Below are positions 44,922 to 54,692 of a stretch of 64,000 nt of DNA, one piece after another. The notes below the pieces were generated by a model. It ran no database searches. It saw nothing but the letters and a program-made list of their open reading frames with translations, and was not told where the DNA came from. This stretch comes from Candidatus Colicola equi (GTDB lineage: Bacteria; Bacteroidota; Bacteroidia; Bacteroidales; Paludibacteraceae). Within the stretch, counting starts at the first letter, position 1. Every line of letters starts with the position of its first letter. The stretch is taken from assembly GCA_018066175.1 (NCBI GenBank), contig JAGHRV010000019.1:25226-89225 (forward strand). Reading direction: 5' to 3'. The position numbers were made by a program, and so were the translations under genes.

Positions 44922-47900
44922 TCAACGGATTCGTCTTCCGACAGCATCTCTCCAAACATTGTCATGGATGATATAGAGATGGTCATCCTTAATCACCTTA
45001 GTAGCACCTGTCTTAGGATCAACATAAACGTTCTCCCATCCGGTAGGTATACCAACTACGATGACTATTTGGAGTAAACCAGACTTGTATTGAACAGACT
45101 TGCTGTAAGTTCCCATAGTTGTACCTTCCGGCAGAAGGACTTCTCCATTAAGGATATACGGCAGTTGCTCAACCTTGATGGTATCATAAAGAACTTCGGA
45201 CTCATCATTAGCCACCATCAAGTGGAGAGTAACGATGCTATCGCAGCCATAGATAGTCTGTTGTTTAGAAGGATAGTCACCCGGTTGGGTTAAGCCTTCA
45301 AATGTGCCATCTGAGTAGCTATCGCCCTTGACAATAGCACCTTGGATGCGAGTAGCGGCAGCCTCACGCTGATAAACGATGAGAGTTGCAAGCGAGTCAC
45401 AACCAGCTTTCGTCTTAACGGTGTCGGTATAAGTACCTTCTTGTTTAATCCATCCATATTTACCAAAGAAGACAGAGTCACCAGGGCAGAGATTCTCCTC
45501 AACGGTACCTTCAAGAATAGCGTTAACGGTCAGGTAGAGCGTTGTGATACTATCGCAACCAGTAACAAGTGAAGATACGGTATCCGATACAATCGTACTG
45601 GTGTAATACTTAACATCACCAAACTCGTAGTAGTCACCTTGGCAGATGGTCTTCTCAAGAGTCTCACGAATACGTGGATTAACGGTGATATTAACCTCCG
45701 ATATACTATCGCAATCATTAGCTGATTGCAGTTTCTGTTTGTACGTATCAGATGCGGTAACATTGTAGATAACAAAGTTATCCTCCAAGTAGTTATCTCC
45801 CTCGCAGAGAGTGACGGACTTGGTAGTAGTAACCGCAGTATTAACAGTCAGCGTCAACTCGGTTAAGACATCATCTACTCCGTCTTTAGTTGCAGCGTCA
45901 TACTTGGTATAAGTCGTTGTTTCGCCCACATTGAGATCGGCTGCGTCAATGAAGAAGTTTTCATCCTCAAAGTCATTATACTGACAGATAGACTCGCCGT
46001 ACATATTCTCCACATAGGTATTGACTTGAACGTTATCCAAGTGCATGTAGTTCTTGGAACATGGTTTATCCAATTCACTATGAGCATCGTGAGCAAACGC
46101 AATGACGATATCCTGACCAATATATTGCGAGAGGTCAACCATCTGTTTGGTAGGTTTACCGGTGATGTCGCTATACTTGCGATCGGTGCCGTCGGCATTC
46201 CAGATAGTAGCGTTAGCACGTGGGAAAGTCTTACCACCATCCGTACTTACGACAACAAGGAACTGATCAAACTCAGTGGGTTTATTGAACGGCTGAGCAC
46301 CTGAGTTATCGGTCAAGAAGAGGTCGAAGGATAACATCAACTTATTAGCCTTATCAACATCTGCAAGCGAGATAGTCGGTGTGAGTAACCAGTAGTTGTA
46401 ATACGTAACGGAAGACGAACTTCCTGTAGCAGAACCGGTAGTAACTGTCATATCAGAAGTAGTCGAACTACGTACCCAGTTAGCTGTAATGCTTTCAGCA
46501 ATAGGAGCAGGTGTTACACCGTTATCCAGCACATCAACGACCTTAGAGTTAGCACGACTCCAGTGAATTGGATAGGTGCGAACGGCATTAAACTGCTCAT
46601 TGAAGCGGATATTAAAGAGGGTCGTAAAGCCGAACGGAACCGTCCAATCGGAAGACTCTTCCTCGCCGCAGAAGTGCATGAGACGAACGTAATAATCCGT
46701 TCCTGCCTCGAGGGTAGCTATTTGGAAGAGACCTTCGGCATCTGCCATAATACTATCCACGATAATAGCGGTGGAATCCTCGAAATTATCGGAGGTAGAG
46801 AGTTGGAGTTGTACGCTATCCTTACCTGCGAACGACCACGTTATGTCTGCGGCGTTGGTAGTTATGTTCTTGGCATCGATATTCGTGATAGGCGTGCAGA
46901 AGTCTGCGTCGATCACCTCAACATCATCAATGAACATATAACCGGTCTTTTGTCCCAACGGATAGTACAGAACGATACGACCTTGGTCTTTATACTTCTT
47001 GAGCGGGAGGATAACTTCTATCCAGTAGTTATTGCCTGTCTCATCGTTGTAGTTATAGGTAGTAGCACTCAATTCGTACGGATAAGTAACCTTATCTTGT
47101 TGTACGAAGGTAGTCATATCACTCATATCGGTGATAGTACCAATCAACAAGTCTTTCGGATAGTTGGTGTTCGCCTCACGAATCTTGTTCTTATTGGTAG
47201 CCAATGCAGCTCCTGCAGGCCAGAAGTAAGCGGCACGAACCCAGAAGTGCAGTGCGGTGCTGTCGTAGTTAACGTTGAGCTCGGGCAGTACAGCATAACT
47301 ATCACCGTATGTATTGGAGTAGTTATAGAACTGCAAAGCACCATCAGTAGCATCGTCCAAACGACCATAAGTGTAGGTGTTAGCGGTAGAAACCTTCACT
47401 TGCGGCATATAGGTATAAGATGTAGCCGATGCTTTTGTCAACTGACCAGCCTCCCAGCACTCTGGAATCTTAGGAGTGGCAGATAAGGTAGTATATGCAT
47501 AGGTAGCACTCTCCTTGGAGAAGTCCCATTTAGCGTTATCCTTCATATAAGGCATACAAGGAGTCTTGAACTTGAAGACAGCCGGAGCAGAACTTTCGGT
47601 CATCTCTGCGTTCATAGCCTTGATAGAAACAACGTAGTTGGTAAGCATCGTCAAGTTATCAAGTGTGAGAGCAGCTACATCAATGGTATCTTTCAAGATA
47701 ACCGTTGTATCCGTCATATCCGTTACCACTACTTCAAACTTAGTAGCACGAGATCTCCAAGTCAAGTCAGCATGTTCGCCGGTGAAGGTCTCCTCGTTCA
47801 GTTTGATGGCGGTCGGCATATTCAGACCGGTTTCTTTCTCCACTTTGACATTATCAATCCAAGCGTAGTTGGTAGCGTCGTACTCGGACAAGAAGGCAAT

Positions 47901-50900
47901 ATACTTACCTGTTGCTCCATAGAGCGAAACAGTCACAGGCTCCCAGTAATCACCTTCAACCTTTGTCGAGCAGTTTTCATTCGTTACTTCAGCGAACTGA
48001 TAGTCAACCAACTCCTCGAAGGTGGACATATCGTACGGGTCGGTAACGGTACCTACCTTGATGCTGCGTGCGTAAGTACCGGTAGCGTATGTATTGTAGT
48101 ACTTCGTGAATTTGCCGGCATTATCGCCCGACGTCCCATATGATTCATATACCGAACGACCTACAAACGATATTTGCATAGTATCTAAGTCAGCCACGAG
48201 TTCCGGCATAACAGCATAAGCACCGTTATACGAAGTGGTGGAATAGAATTTATAGGAGCAAGAATCCGTATATGCGTATTTGCTGGAATAGGTTCCGGTA
48301 GTGGAACTATAAGCGTTCTTGTTCAGATACGGGATATAGGTATAACTAGTGCTATTCATATTTCCTACGAGCCAACAACGCTCCTCCTTATAGGTAGTGG
48401 AGGTGGTGTAGGGGCTTTGGATTTGCGTTCTGTAGTCGTCGAATGTCCAATTAGCTTCTGCCAACGGCACGATGCAGAGTGTAGCAGCCGTTAGAACAGA
48501 AGACCATTCGGAGAAGTCACCTTCGCCGCAGTTAGCGCGAACGTAGAAGTTATACTCGGTAGCGTCCGTCAGACCGGTAACCACACCCTTAGGTCCTTCA
48601 CCGGAAACGGTGGTGATAGTGGCTTTCGTTACATCTTCTTCAGGAGCAGGCAGGCAAGCGATGTCCCAAGCCGTTTCGTTACCTTGCGGTGTCCAAGTCA
48701 GCGTAACGGACGAAGCCGTAGCGCTGGCAAAAGCAAGGTCGATAGGACGGAAGCATGTCGGGATCTTGGATACATAGATATTGTCTAAGTATGCATAACC
48801 ATTAGACGAACTCGGGAATTTAGGAGAGTAGAAGACTATTTGACCTTCCCCTGTATAATCATCGAACGATTGAGCATAGTGATACCAGTTTGCATTAGCA
48901 GCAACCCATTTGTCCGCAGTAATGGTATCAAGCGGAACAAAGGTAGTATCCAATCCCTCTAGAGAAGTGACATCCGTAGCAACACCAACAACCATAGTCA
49001 TAGCATAAGACGTAGAATTGCTGCGATAATCAAACTCAAGCATCAAATTAGACAGTTTATCTGCCATAGGCGGTAGCACAGCATACGAGTAATACGAAGT
49101 ACTACCATACATTTGCATACCATTCTTACCTTCTTTTTTAGCAGAAGAATTGATATACGGCTGATAAGTTGTGGTAGTTCCCGTATAGTTGCAGAAACGT
49201 TCCCAACATTCAGGGAAGTTGGCTCCACCGGAAGCATAGTCGTCAAAGTTCTGCTCGTAAGGAACAGGATATGCAACAGGACATTGGGTCGTGAAGTTAC
49301 CCATTGGTGACCAAGCAGAGGTATCACCTACAGCACAGATAGTACGTACTTGTACATAGTACTTGGTGAGCATGGTCAGACCCTCAAACTTCATCTGTTG
49401 CTTGTCGGTAATCGAATCAACGAGAACGGTCACTTTGTCATCAGCAAGGAGTTGCACTTGATAGGAGGTACTAATGGTATCCCAACCCATCGTAGCATCG
49501 TAGGTATTAACTTCTACTTCTTCTACTTTGAGAGGTTCCCAGCAAGAAGGAATGGTATCCACTTGCATGCTGTAGATATATACGTAGTTGGCTACGCCAC
49601 CGTTCTCCGAGAGGAACATGATTTGTTTACCGAAGTTGCCCTCGTAGTCACCGGCATACTCATTGAAGCGAACAATAAAGGTTTGTGCCTCGTCTAAGTT
49701 CTTAGCGTGGTTGGCTTTGCTTATGGTAGTAACTGCTTTCGGCAACTTAACGGTCTCGATAGGCTGGAAAGTAGACAGGTCACTCGGATTGGAGATAATA
49801 CCTACCGTCAGTTCACGCAGATAAGTAGCCCCCGTACCACCGGAAGCAGTGAATTTAACTTGCAGACGGTTGATACTATCTACATCAATCGGAGGCATAA
49901 TAGCGTACGCACCCTCGGAAGTGGTGGTGTTGAACATATACAAGTGACTACCTACCGTGATAGAAGGAACAGCAGTTGTACCTTCGCGACGACCAACGGT
50001 CCAGCAGGGGAATTCAGCGGTCTTGAAGTCATCTTCGGCAAAATCAATAAAGCCATAACCTCCGGCCGTCTTGCTCACACAAGTGGTCTTGAAGGAGATT
50101 GCATTGGACCAATCACCCTTGTTCGTCTCGCTGCACAAAGCACGAACATATACGTAATATGCTTTGTTGGTCTCATTGCAGAAATCTACCACGAACGGAT
50201 TCTCCGAAGTGATGGAGTCCTTAACGATGGCAGCATCCTTGGCAGCAATCTTCTCTGCGGAGAGAGTATCGTTAGCCACTACAATTTCCCATTGTGTAGC
50301 GCTACCCTTATTCCAAGAAATGGTAGCACCTATTTCGTTGGCATCGGTAGCCGTTACACCTTGTATCTTCTCGCAGTCGGACAAGTAATCCACCTTGACA
50401 TCGTCAATATAGACACTGCGGGTTACCTCGCGTGGGGTCTTCATAAGAGCTATGTATTTGCCGTTACCCTTGTAGTTATCCAAACGGATAATATACTCAG
50501 AATAGTTCGTTGTAGTCTTAATCAGTTGCAAGGTATCGAAGGTAGCAAGGTCGCTCGGGTCACTCATAACACCCACGTAAACGGTGTCACCTACATAAGC
50601 CGGACCACCAGCCTTCATCCAGAAGGAGAATTGCAGTTTGTTCAAGTCCTCGCTCATCATCGGCAACGTGACAAACGAAGGTTGACTCGTAGTCATTTTA
50701 GGCGTGCAAGTGGTCGCTGTACTATACCAGAAATAGAAACACTTTGAACCAGCATGAGCAGAAGAAGCCGTTGTGTAAATATACGGATACCAATATGTGT
50801 GAGTTCCTCCCTCGTTAGACTCTACGTTCTTCTGCTGAATCATGTTCCAGCAAGCGGGCAGGTCTTGGGTCGAGCTACCGCCGGTATAACCCTCAAAGTC

Positions 50901-53582
50901 CTCTACATAAGGAATCTTTTCAGCAGGGAGACATTCGGTTGTGAAGGTTGCGGGATCAGCAGGGAACTCCTTACCGCCACACAAAGCCACTACATCATAG
51001 TAGTACAAAGTATGAGGTTTAAGTTCCTTAACCATATAGGTCGGAACCGTAATGGTATCGCTTTCCAAGGTATCTTTCTTTGCCTCATCCGCATAAACGG
51101 TAACAATCCACTGCTCCATATTATTAGCATTCCAAGTTAACGTTGCTTGGTCGTAACTAACCTCTGCCTTCAAATCGGTAGCAGGCATGCAACCACCGGC
51201 TTTGAGGTATTGCACATCGTCAATCCATGTAGCGGACATATAGTAGTCTTTATAGGACGAACCGCTACCCGAGCCCGAACCGCCCGACCAACTATCGTCA
51301 GTAAGCATCGTGGCTGCCATAATAGCGGGGAAGTGACCTTGACCCTTATAGTCAGCGAAGGAAACAATAGCCATTTTCCAATCGTTACCACAAGTAACAG
51401 TAGTAATTGTATCAAAGGTAGTAATATCGAACGGATCAGTCATTGCACCAACAACGACACCGGCTGCCTCCGGATGCGAATCACTATAAGAAGCCAAATA
51501 GAATTGGAGGAAGAACGTACTCATGTCATCAACTTCCGGCAGAGCCATGTATTGACCATGAGGCATAATCCACTCCGTTCCGTCACCAAAGACACGACGG
51601 TCGCGTTTGAGATAAACGGCACCGCCCTTACTATGGTACTTAGAAGCAGCCGTCGTTCCACCTAATAACGGATAACGAACGGTATAAACAGTACTGGATG
51701 AACTCAAACCAGGTTGCGTAAAGAAGTCGGTTATCATTTCGTACGGATAGTTGTACGAAGACGAATAATTCCAGAAGTTCTTGATTGCATTGGAAGACCA
51801 GTTATGAGCTACCTCTGTATCGTCGAAGTTGATGAGCATTTCTGTTGAGTCTGCCCAATGTTTTGGCACGAGTTGTTTTTGCGGCAAAGCAAAGTCACTG
51901 GATTGCTCTCCGGCAACGTTTTGCACATACACTTGTACGAACATACCATTCACCGTTTCAGGCAAAGCCATTGTGTAGGGGAAGGATGTTACGTTGTATG
52001 TATTCAATATATTCTCTGCACCAAACGTTTCTGCAAGCGGATCAAGCTGTACTTGACCGGTCTTAGCACTAATAACATGTTTGGTCAAATATACTTTAGA
52101 AGCAGATGCTCCATTCATGTTAGCATTAACAGAGATAGACTTGGAGGTAACATTGGAAATAGACACATTGGTTGGCATCTTAAGTCCTTCAATGGCCTTA
52201 ATCTCCAAATCATCCATGAAGAAGATATTGTCCTTATCCACAAAGTTACTTGCAAAAGCAATGTATTTGCCTTCACCCACGTAATTATCGAAATATACGG
52301 TGAAGCGATCAAACAGTTGTGCACCTTTGATATACACGGTATCAACAGCCACGAAAGTGGTCCAATCGGCAGGGTCGGTCATTACACCAACAACCAGACC
52401 ATTGGCATTAGCCTCATTGTAATAGGTGTGGCATGTTCCCCAGAAAGTAGCTTGCAAGTTCTTTACACTCTCTACATTCAATTCAGGAGTTGCACCATAC
52501 ACATACTCACCGGCAGGTATCAGTTTAGATGTGCTACGAGCACCCGAGAATACCAAGCAAGTAGTACTCGAGAAGGAGAAGTTCTTCAAACCCGTTTCAT
52601 CCGTGTTCTGGTTAATGAAAGGCATATACTCCATACTACCGTCATCTTTCTTGATGCTGGTGCCGTGAGTCCAATAATCTACGTGAGAAACAGTACCGGA
52701 AGCATAATCTTTGTTGAATGTTTCCACATACGGTACATCAACCATGTTCTTGGTAGTAAAGGTAAATTCTTCACTCCAGTCGGAGTTCTCTACGCCACAT
52801 TGCGCTTGGATATAAACGTAATAAGTAGTATTACGCTTGAGATCAGCAATAGCCACCGAGAAATCACCAATCAACGAATCATAAACGACTCCTTCGGGTT
52901 GCTCCAGATCAGTTATTTGTTTAGTACTTAATACAACGCGGAAGTTCTCGGTATCCAATGAACCATTCCAACGCAGAGTAACACTATTGGTTGATAATCC
53001 ATCAATAGAGATGTTAAATGGGTCTTCGCAAGTAGGAGCCGGACGCACGATTATTTCATCCAGCACGATACCACGACCCAAATTATCAGTTCCTTCAAAA
53101 GCCAACTGATAGGTAGCGGTTGCACCGGGAAGTTCAATCGTTTCGGTGGTCCACTTGGTGAATTTGTTCACATACTCCTTGAGCAACACCCAACGATCAG
53201 TCTCCGAAGCGCGATAATAAACACGCAGTTCATCCACGTCGGAGGTACGTTGTGCTTGAGCGTGCGAAAAAACCAGAATCGGGTGCACCGTTTCTAAAAT
53301 GTCAAAAACCGGAGTCACCAGTTTCGTAACATAGTGTTGAGTTTGGCTGGTCGTGTTACGGAATGCGGCACGATACTCACCGGTTACAACACCATCTGGG
53401 TACTGGGCATCTGTTGCGGATTCTGTTATCCACATTTGTTGACCTGCCTCGTTAATCTGAGACCACGTAGCAGGGATGCCATTTTCAAATTCCTCATGCA
53501 GGACATAGAGTTCCTCTTTGCCAGCAAAGGTCATTACCGTTGATAAAACAAGCAGTAATAATGAGATAAATGTTTTTCTCAT
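44922..53582 (-). CDS. Giant multidomain surface protein with T9SS-like sorting domain
   Basis: 2886 residues with a signal peptide (about 1-20). Nine repeated modules of roughly 260-310 residues begin near 22, 281, 577, 889, 1169, 1437, 1709, 2012 and 2324. Each has a jelly-roll ('choice-of-anchor J'/cleaved adhesin) domain (such as PYVEDFEGYTGG...CW) and most are followed by an Fn3 domain (TLTWT...YNFYVRANC). Residues about 2580-2790 carry four GCDS-type repeats about 50 residues apart. The last about 75 residues (PTGWENVYVDPKTGATKVI...DDHLYIIHDNVW...VGRRIR) look like a T9SS sorting domain. It is probably a secreted adhesin. Own promoter at 53653-53684. Confidence 0.88.
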   Translation of the reverse strand: MRKTFISLLLLVLSTVMTFAGKEELYVLHEEFENGIPATWSQINEAGQQMWITESATDAQYPDGVVTGEYRAAFRNTTSQTQHYVTKLVTPVFDILETVHPILVFSHAQAQRTSDVDELRVYYRASETDRWVLLKEYVNKFTKWTTETIELPGATATYQLAFEGTDNLGRGIVLDEIIVRPAPTCEDPFNISIDGLSTNSVTLRWNGSLDTENFRVVLSTKQITDLEQPEGVVYDSLIGDFSVAIADLKRNTTYYVYIQAQCGVENSDWSEEFTFTTKNMVDVPYVETFNKDYASGTVSHVDYWTHGTSIKKDDGSMEYMPFINQNTDETGLKNFSFSSTTCLVFSGARSTSKLIPAGEYVYGATPELNVESVKNLQATFWGTCHTYYNEANANGLVVGVMTDPADWTTFVAVDTVYIKGAQLFDRFTVYFDNYVGEGKYIAFASNFVDKDNIFFMDDLEIKAIEGLKMPTNVSISNVTSKSISVNANMNGASASKVYLTKHVISAKTGQVQLDPLAETFGAENILNTYNVTSFPYTMALPETVNGMFVQVYVQNVAGEQSSDFALPQKQLVPKHWADSTEMLINFDDTEVAHNWSSNAIKNFWNYSSSYNYPYEMITDFFTQPGLSSSSTVYTVRYPLLGGTTAASKYHSKGGAVYLKRDRRVFGDGTEWIMPHGQYMALPEVDDMSTFFLQFYLASYSDSHPEAAGVVVGAMTDPFDITTFDTITTVTCGNDWKMAIVSFADYKGQGHFPAIMAATMLTDDSWSGGSGSGSGSSYKDYYMSATWIDDVQYLKAGGCMPATDLKAEVSYDQATLTWNANNMEQWIVTVYADEAKKDTLESDTITVPTYMVKELKPHTLYYYDVVALCGGKEFPADPATFTTECLPAEKIPYVEDFEGYTGGSSTQDLPACWNMIQQKNVESNEGGTHTYWYPYIYTTASSAHAGSKCFYFWYSTATTCTPKMTTSQPSFVTLPMMSEDLNKLQFSFWMKAGGPAYVGDTVYVGVMSDPSDLATFDTLQLIKTTTNYSEYIIRLDNYKGNGKYIALMKTPREVTRSVYIDDVKVDYLSDCEKIQGVTATDANEIGATISWNKGSATQWEIVVANDTLSAEKIAAKDAAIVKDSITSENPFVVDFCNETNKAYYVYVRALCSETNKGDWSNAISFKTTCVSKTAGGYGFIDFAEDDFKTAEFPCWTVGRREGTTAVPSITVGSHLYMFNTTTSEGAYAIMPPIDVDSINRLQVKFTASGGTGATYLRELTVGIISNPSDLSTFQPIETVKLPKAVTTISKANHAKNLDEAQTFIVRFNEYAGDYEGNFGKQIMFLSENGGVANYVYIYSMQVDTIPSCWEPLKVEEVEVNTYDATMGWDTISTSYQVQLLADDKVTVLVDSITDKQQMKFEGLTMLTKYYVQVRTICAVGDTSAWSPMGNFTTQCPVAYPVPYEQNFDDYASGGANFPECWERFCNYTGTTTTYQPYINSSAKKEGKNGMQMYGSTSYYSYAVLPPMADKLSNLMLEFDYRSNSTSYAMTMVVGVATDVTSLEGLDTTFVPLDTITADKWVAANANWYHYAQSFDDYTGEGQIVFYSPKFPSSSNGYAYLDNIYVSKIPTCFRPIDLAFASATASSVTLTWTPQGNETAWDIACLPAPEEDVTKATITTVSGEGPKGVVTGLTDATEYNFYVRANCGEGDFSEWSSVLTAATLCIVPLAEANWTFDDYRTQIQSPYTTSTTYKEERCWLVGNMNSTSYTYIPYLNKNAYSSTTGTYSSKYAYTDSCSYKFYSTTSYNGAYAVMPELVADLDTMQISFVGRSVYESYGTSGDNAGKFTKYYNTYATGTYARSIKVGTVTDPYDMSTFEELVDYQFAEVTNENCSTKVEGDYWEPVTVSLYGATGKYIAFLSEYDATNYAWIDNVKVEKETGLNMPTAIKLNEETFTGEHADLTWRSRATKFEVVVTDMTDTTVILKDTIDVAALTLDNLTMLTNYVVSIKAMNAEMTESSAPAVFKFKTPCMPYMKDNAKWDFSKESATYAYTTLSATPKIPECWEAGQLTKASATSYTYMPQVKVSTANTYTYGRLDDATDGALQFYNYSNTYGDSYAVLPELNVNYDSTALHFWVRAAYFWPAGAALATNKNKIREANTNYPKDLLIGTITDMSDMTTFVQQDKVTYPYELSATTYNYNDETGNNYWIEVILPLKKYKDQGRIVLYYPLGQKTGYMFIDDVEVIDADFCTPITNIDAKNITTNAADITWSFAGKDSVQLQLSTSDNFEDSTAIIVDSIMADAEGLFQIATLEAGTDYYVRLMHFCGEEESSDWTVPFGFTTLFNIRFNEQFNAVRTYPIHWSRANSKVVDVLDNGVTPAPIAESITANWVRSSTTSDMTVTTGSATGSSSSVTYYNYWLLTPTISLADVDKANKLMLSFDLFLTDNSGAQPFNKPTEFDQFLVVVSTDGGKTFPRANATIWNADGTDRKYSDITGKPTKQMVDLSQYIGQDIVIAFAHDAHSELDKPCSKNYMHLDNVQVNTYVENMYGESICQYNDFEDENFFIDAADLNVGETTTYTKYDAATKDGVDDVLTELTLTVNTAVTTTKSVTLCEGDNYLEDNFVIYNVTASDTYKQKLQSANDCDSISEVNITVNPRIRETLEKTICQGDYYEFGDVKYYTSTIVSDTVSSLVTGCDSITTLYLTVNAILEGTVEENLCPGDSVFFGKYGWIKQEGTYTDTVKTKAGCDSLATLIVYQREAAATRIQGAIVKGDSYSDGTFEGLTQPGDYPSKQQTIYGCDSIVTLHLMVANDESEVLYDTIKVEQLPYILNGEVLLPEGTTMGTYSKSVQYKSGLLQIVIVVGIPTGWENVYVDPKTGATKVIKDDHLYIIHDNVWRDAVGRRIR

Positions 53583-53652
53583 ACCTTAAATGTTTAGTTA
53601 ATAAATCGGGTTATCTAATATATTTGCATATATTTTATTACGAAAAAGCGCA

Positions 53653-53684
53653 CAAAATTACACTTTTTTATTTATATTTCCAAA
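53653..53684 (-). promoter_or_regulatory. Promoter of the giant surface protein gene
   Basis: Minus strand: TTTG (53681-53684), 20-nt spacer, TAATTTTG (53653-53660), giving a leader of about 60 nt. The 162-bp gap to the barrel gene at 53745 is otherwise A/T-rich with no other feature seen. Confidence 0.75.
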
Positions 53685-53744
53685 TATTTTTTGCAAAAAG
53701 TTGCAATTTTTGTTATTTTATATGCTTTTTTATCACATATTCAA

Positions 53745-54692
53745 CTAATTTCTTACGCAATGACACGGCGTACGATCCATGTTAACATTCAGCAACCATG
53801 TCAATCTGATTCCAACTTCAAGATTATGACAGATAGAGCCAATACGGTCCGAGTTAAGGATATGGTTGATAACTAAATTCTGTTGCAAATCAGCCTGACT
53901 CTGTGTTTGAGGATTGGTGTTAATCTTAGAATAATCCACCACCACAAGCGTTCCCATATTGCCTATCCGAATTGCATAGTCTGCGTACACGCCTACACGC
54001 ATGCGTACCTTTTTATTTTTATTATCTTCAGAAAGAGGTATAAACGAGCCCAACTCTAACGATGCTGCTGCCCATAACTTTTCGGTATAGGAGCTTTTAT
54101 TGGTATATTGCGCCTCCGGATAATAGCCTAAGGAGGATAGGTCGTTTAACCCAATACTGCGTAATGGTTCTATGCTCCAAGCATACACACCCTGGGTGTA
54201 CATATCGGCTTGGGTCTGCCCCCTCGCCATCAATGAATAGGATAATTTAGCACCTAATAAGGCATAGAATCCACTTGGATCGGCATATCCAATATAAACA
54301 GGCAAGGTAATACGCAAATCATGAGCTTTAGTGGACAAATGATTGTACACATAGCCATAAGAGACCGATTCTCCGGTTTTATCCACACGATCAAACTCAT
54401 CTATAAAGGACTTCGATTGGTCCTGTGTATATTGGTATTGTAACTGAGCTCCCAAACCAAAGATAAACCGCTGTTTTTGCAATTCGTACGCAAACATTAT
54501 ATTGCCTGCGCCACCGGCTTTAGGACTAATATCGCTTTTATAAAAGAGATTATTCGCCTCACCGCCACCGATAGAGAGTGCCAACGAATGAGACACTCCT
54601 CTCGAATAGTTTGGAGCAGCTAAAACGGTCGCAGACAGCAGCAACCATGCTAAATTATATTTAACGAACAATCTTAATCGCATTGATCTCAT
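53745..54692 (-). CDS. Outer-membrane beta-barrel protein paired with T9SS-type cargo
   Basis: 315 residues with a signal peptide (about 10-26, ending VLA). Alternating strands (HSLALSIGGGEANNLF, RFIFGLGAQLQYQY, LRITLPVYIGY, RMRVGVYADYAIRIG) and a last strand VGIRLTWLLNVN show a barrel. It ends PCHCVRN, like the barrel gene at the right edge of the window (PCRCVIN). The start overlaps the cargo gene upstream by 32 bp (23 bp if the fourth Met is used), so translation is probably coupled. It is the last gene of the four-gene operon from 62640-62671. Confidence 0.75.
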   Translation of the reverse strand: MRSMRLRLFVKYNLAWLLLSATVLAAPNYSRGVSHSLALSIGGGEANNLFYKSDISPKAGGAGNIMFAYELQKQRFIFGLGAQLQYQYTQDQSKSFIDEFDRVDKTGESVSYGYVYNHLSTKAHDLRITLPVYIGYADPSGFYALLGAKLSYSLMARGQTQADMYTQGVYAWSIEPLRSIGLNDLSSLGYYPEAQYTNKSSYTEKLWAAASLELGSFIPLSEDNKNKKVRMRVGVYADYAIRIGNMGTLVVVDYSKINTNPQTQSQADLQQNLVINHILNSDRIGSICHNLEVGIRLTWLLNVNMDRTPCHCVRN

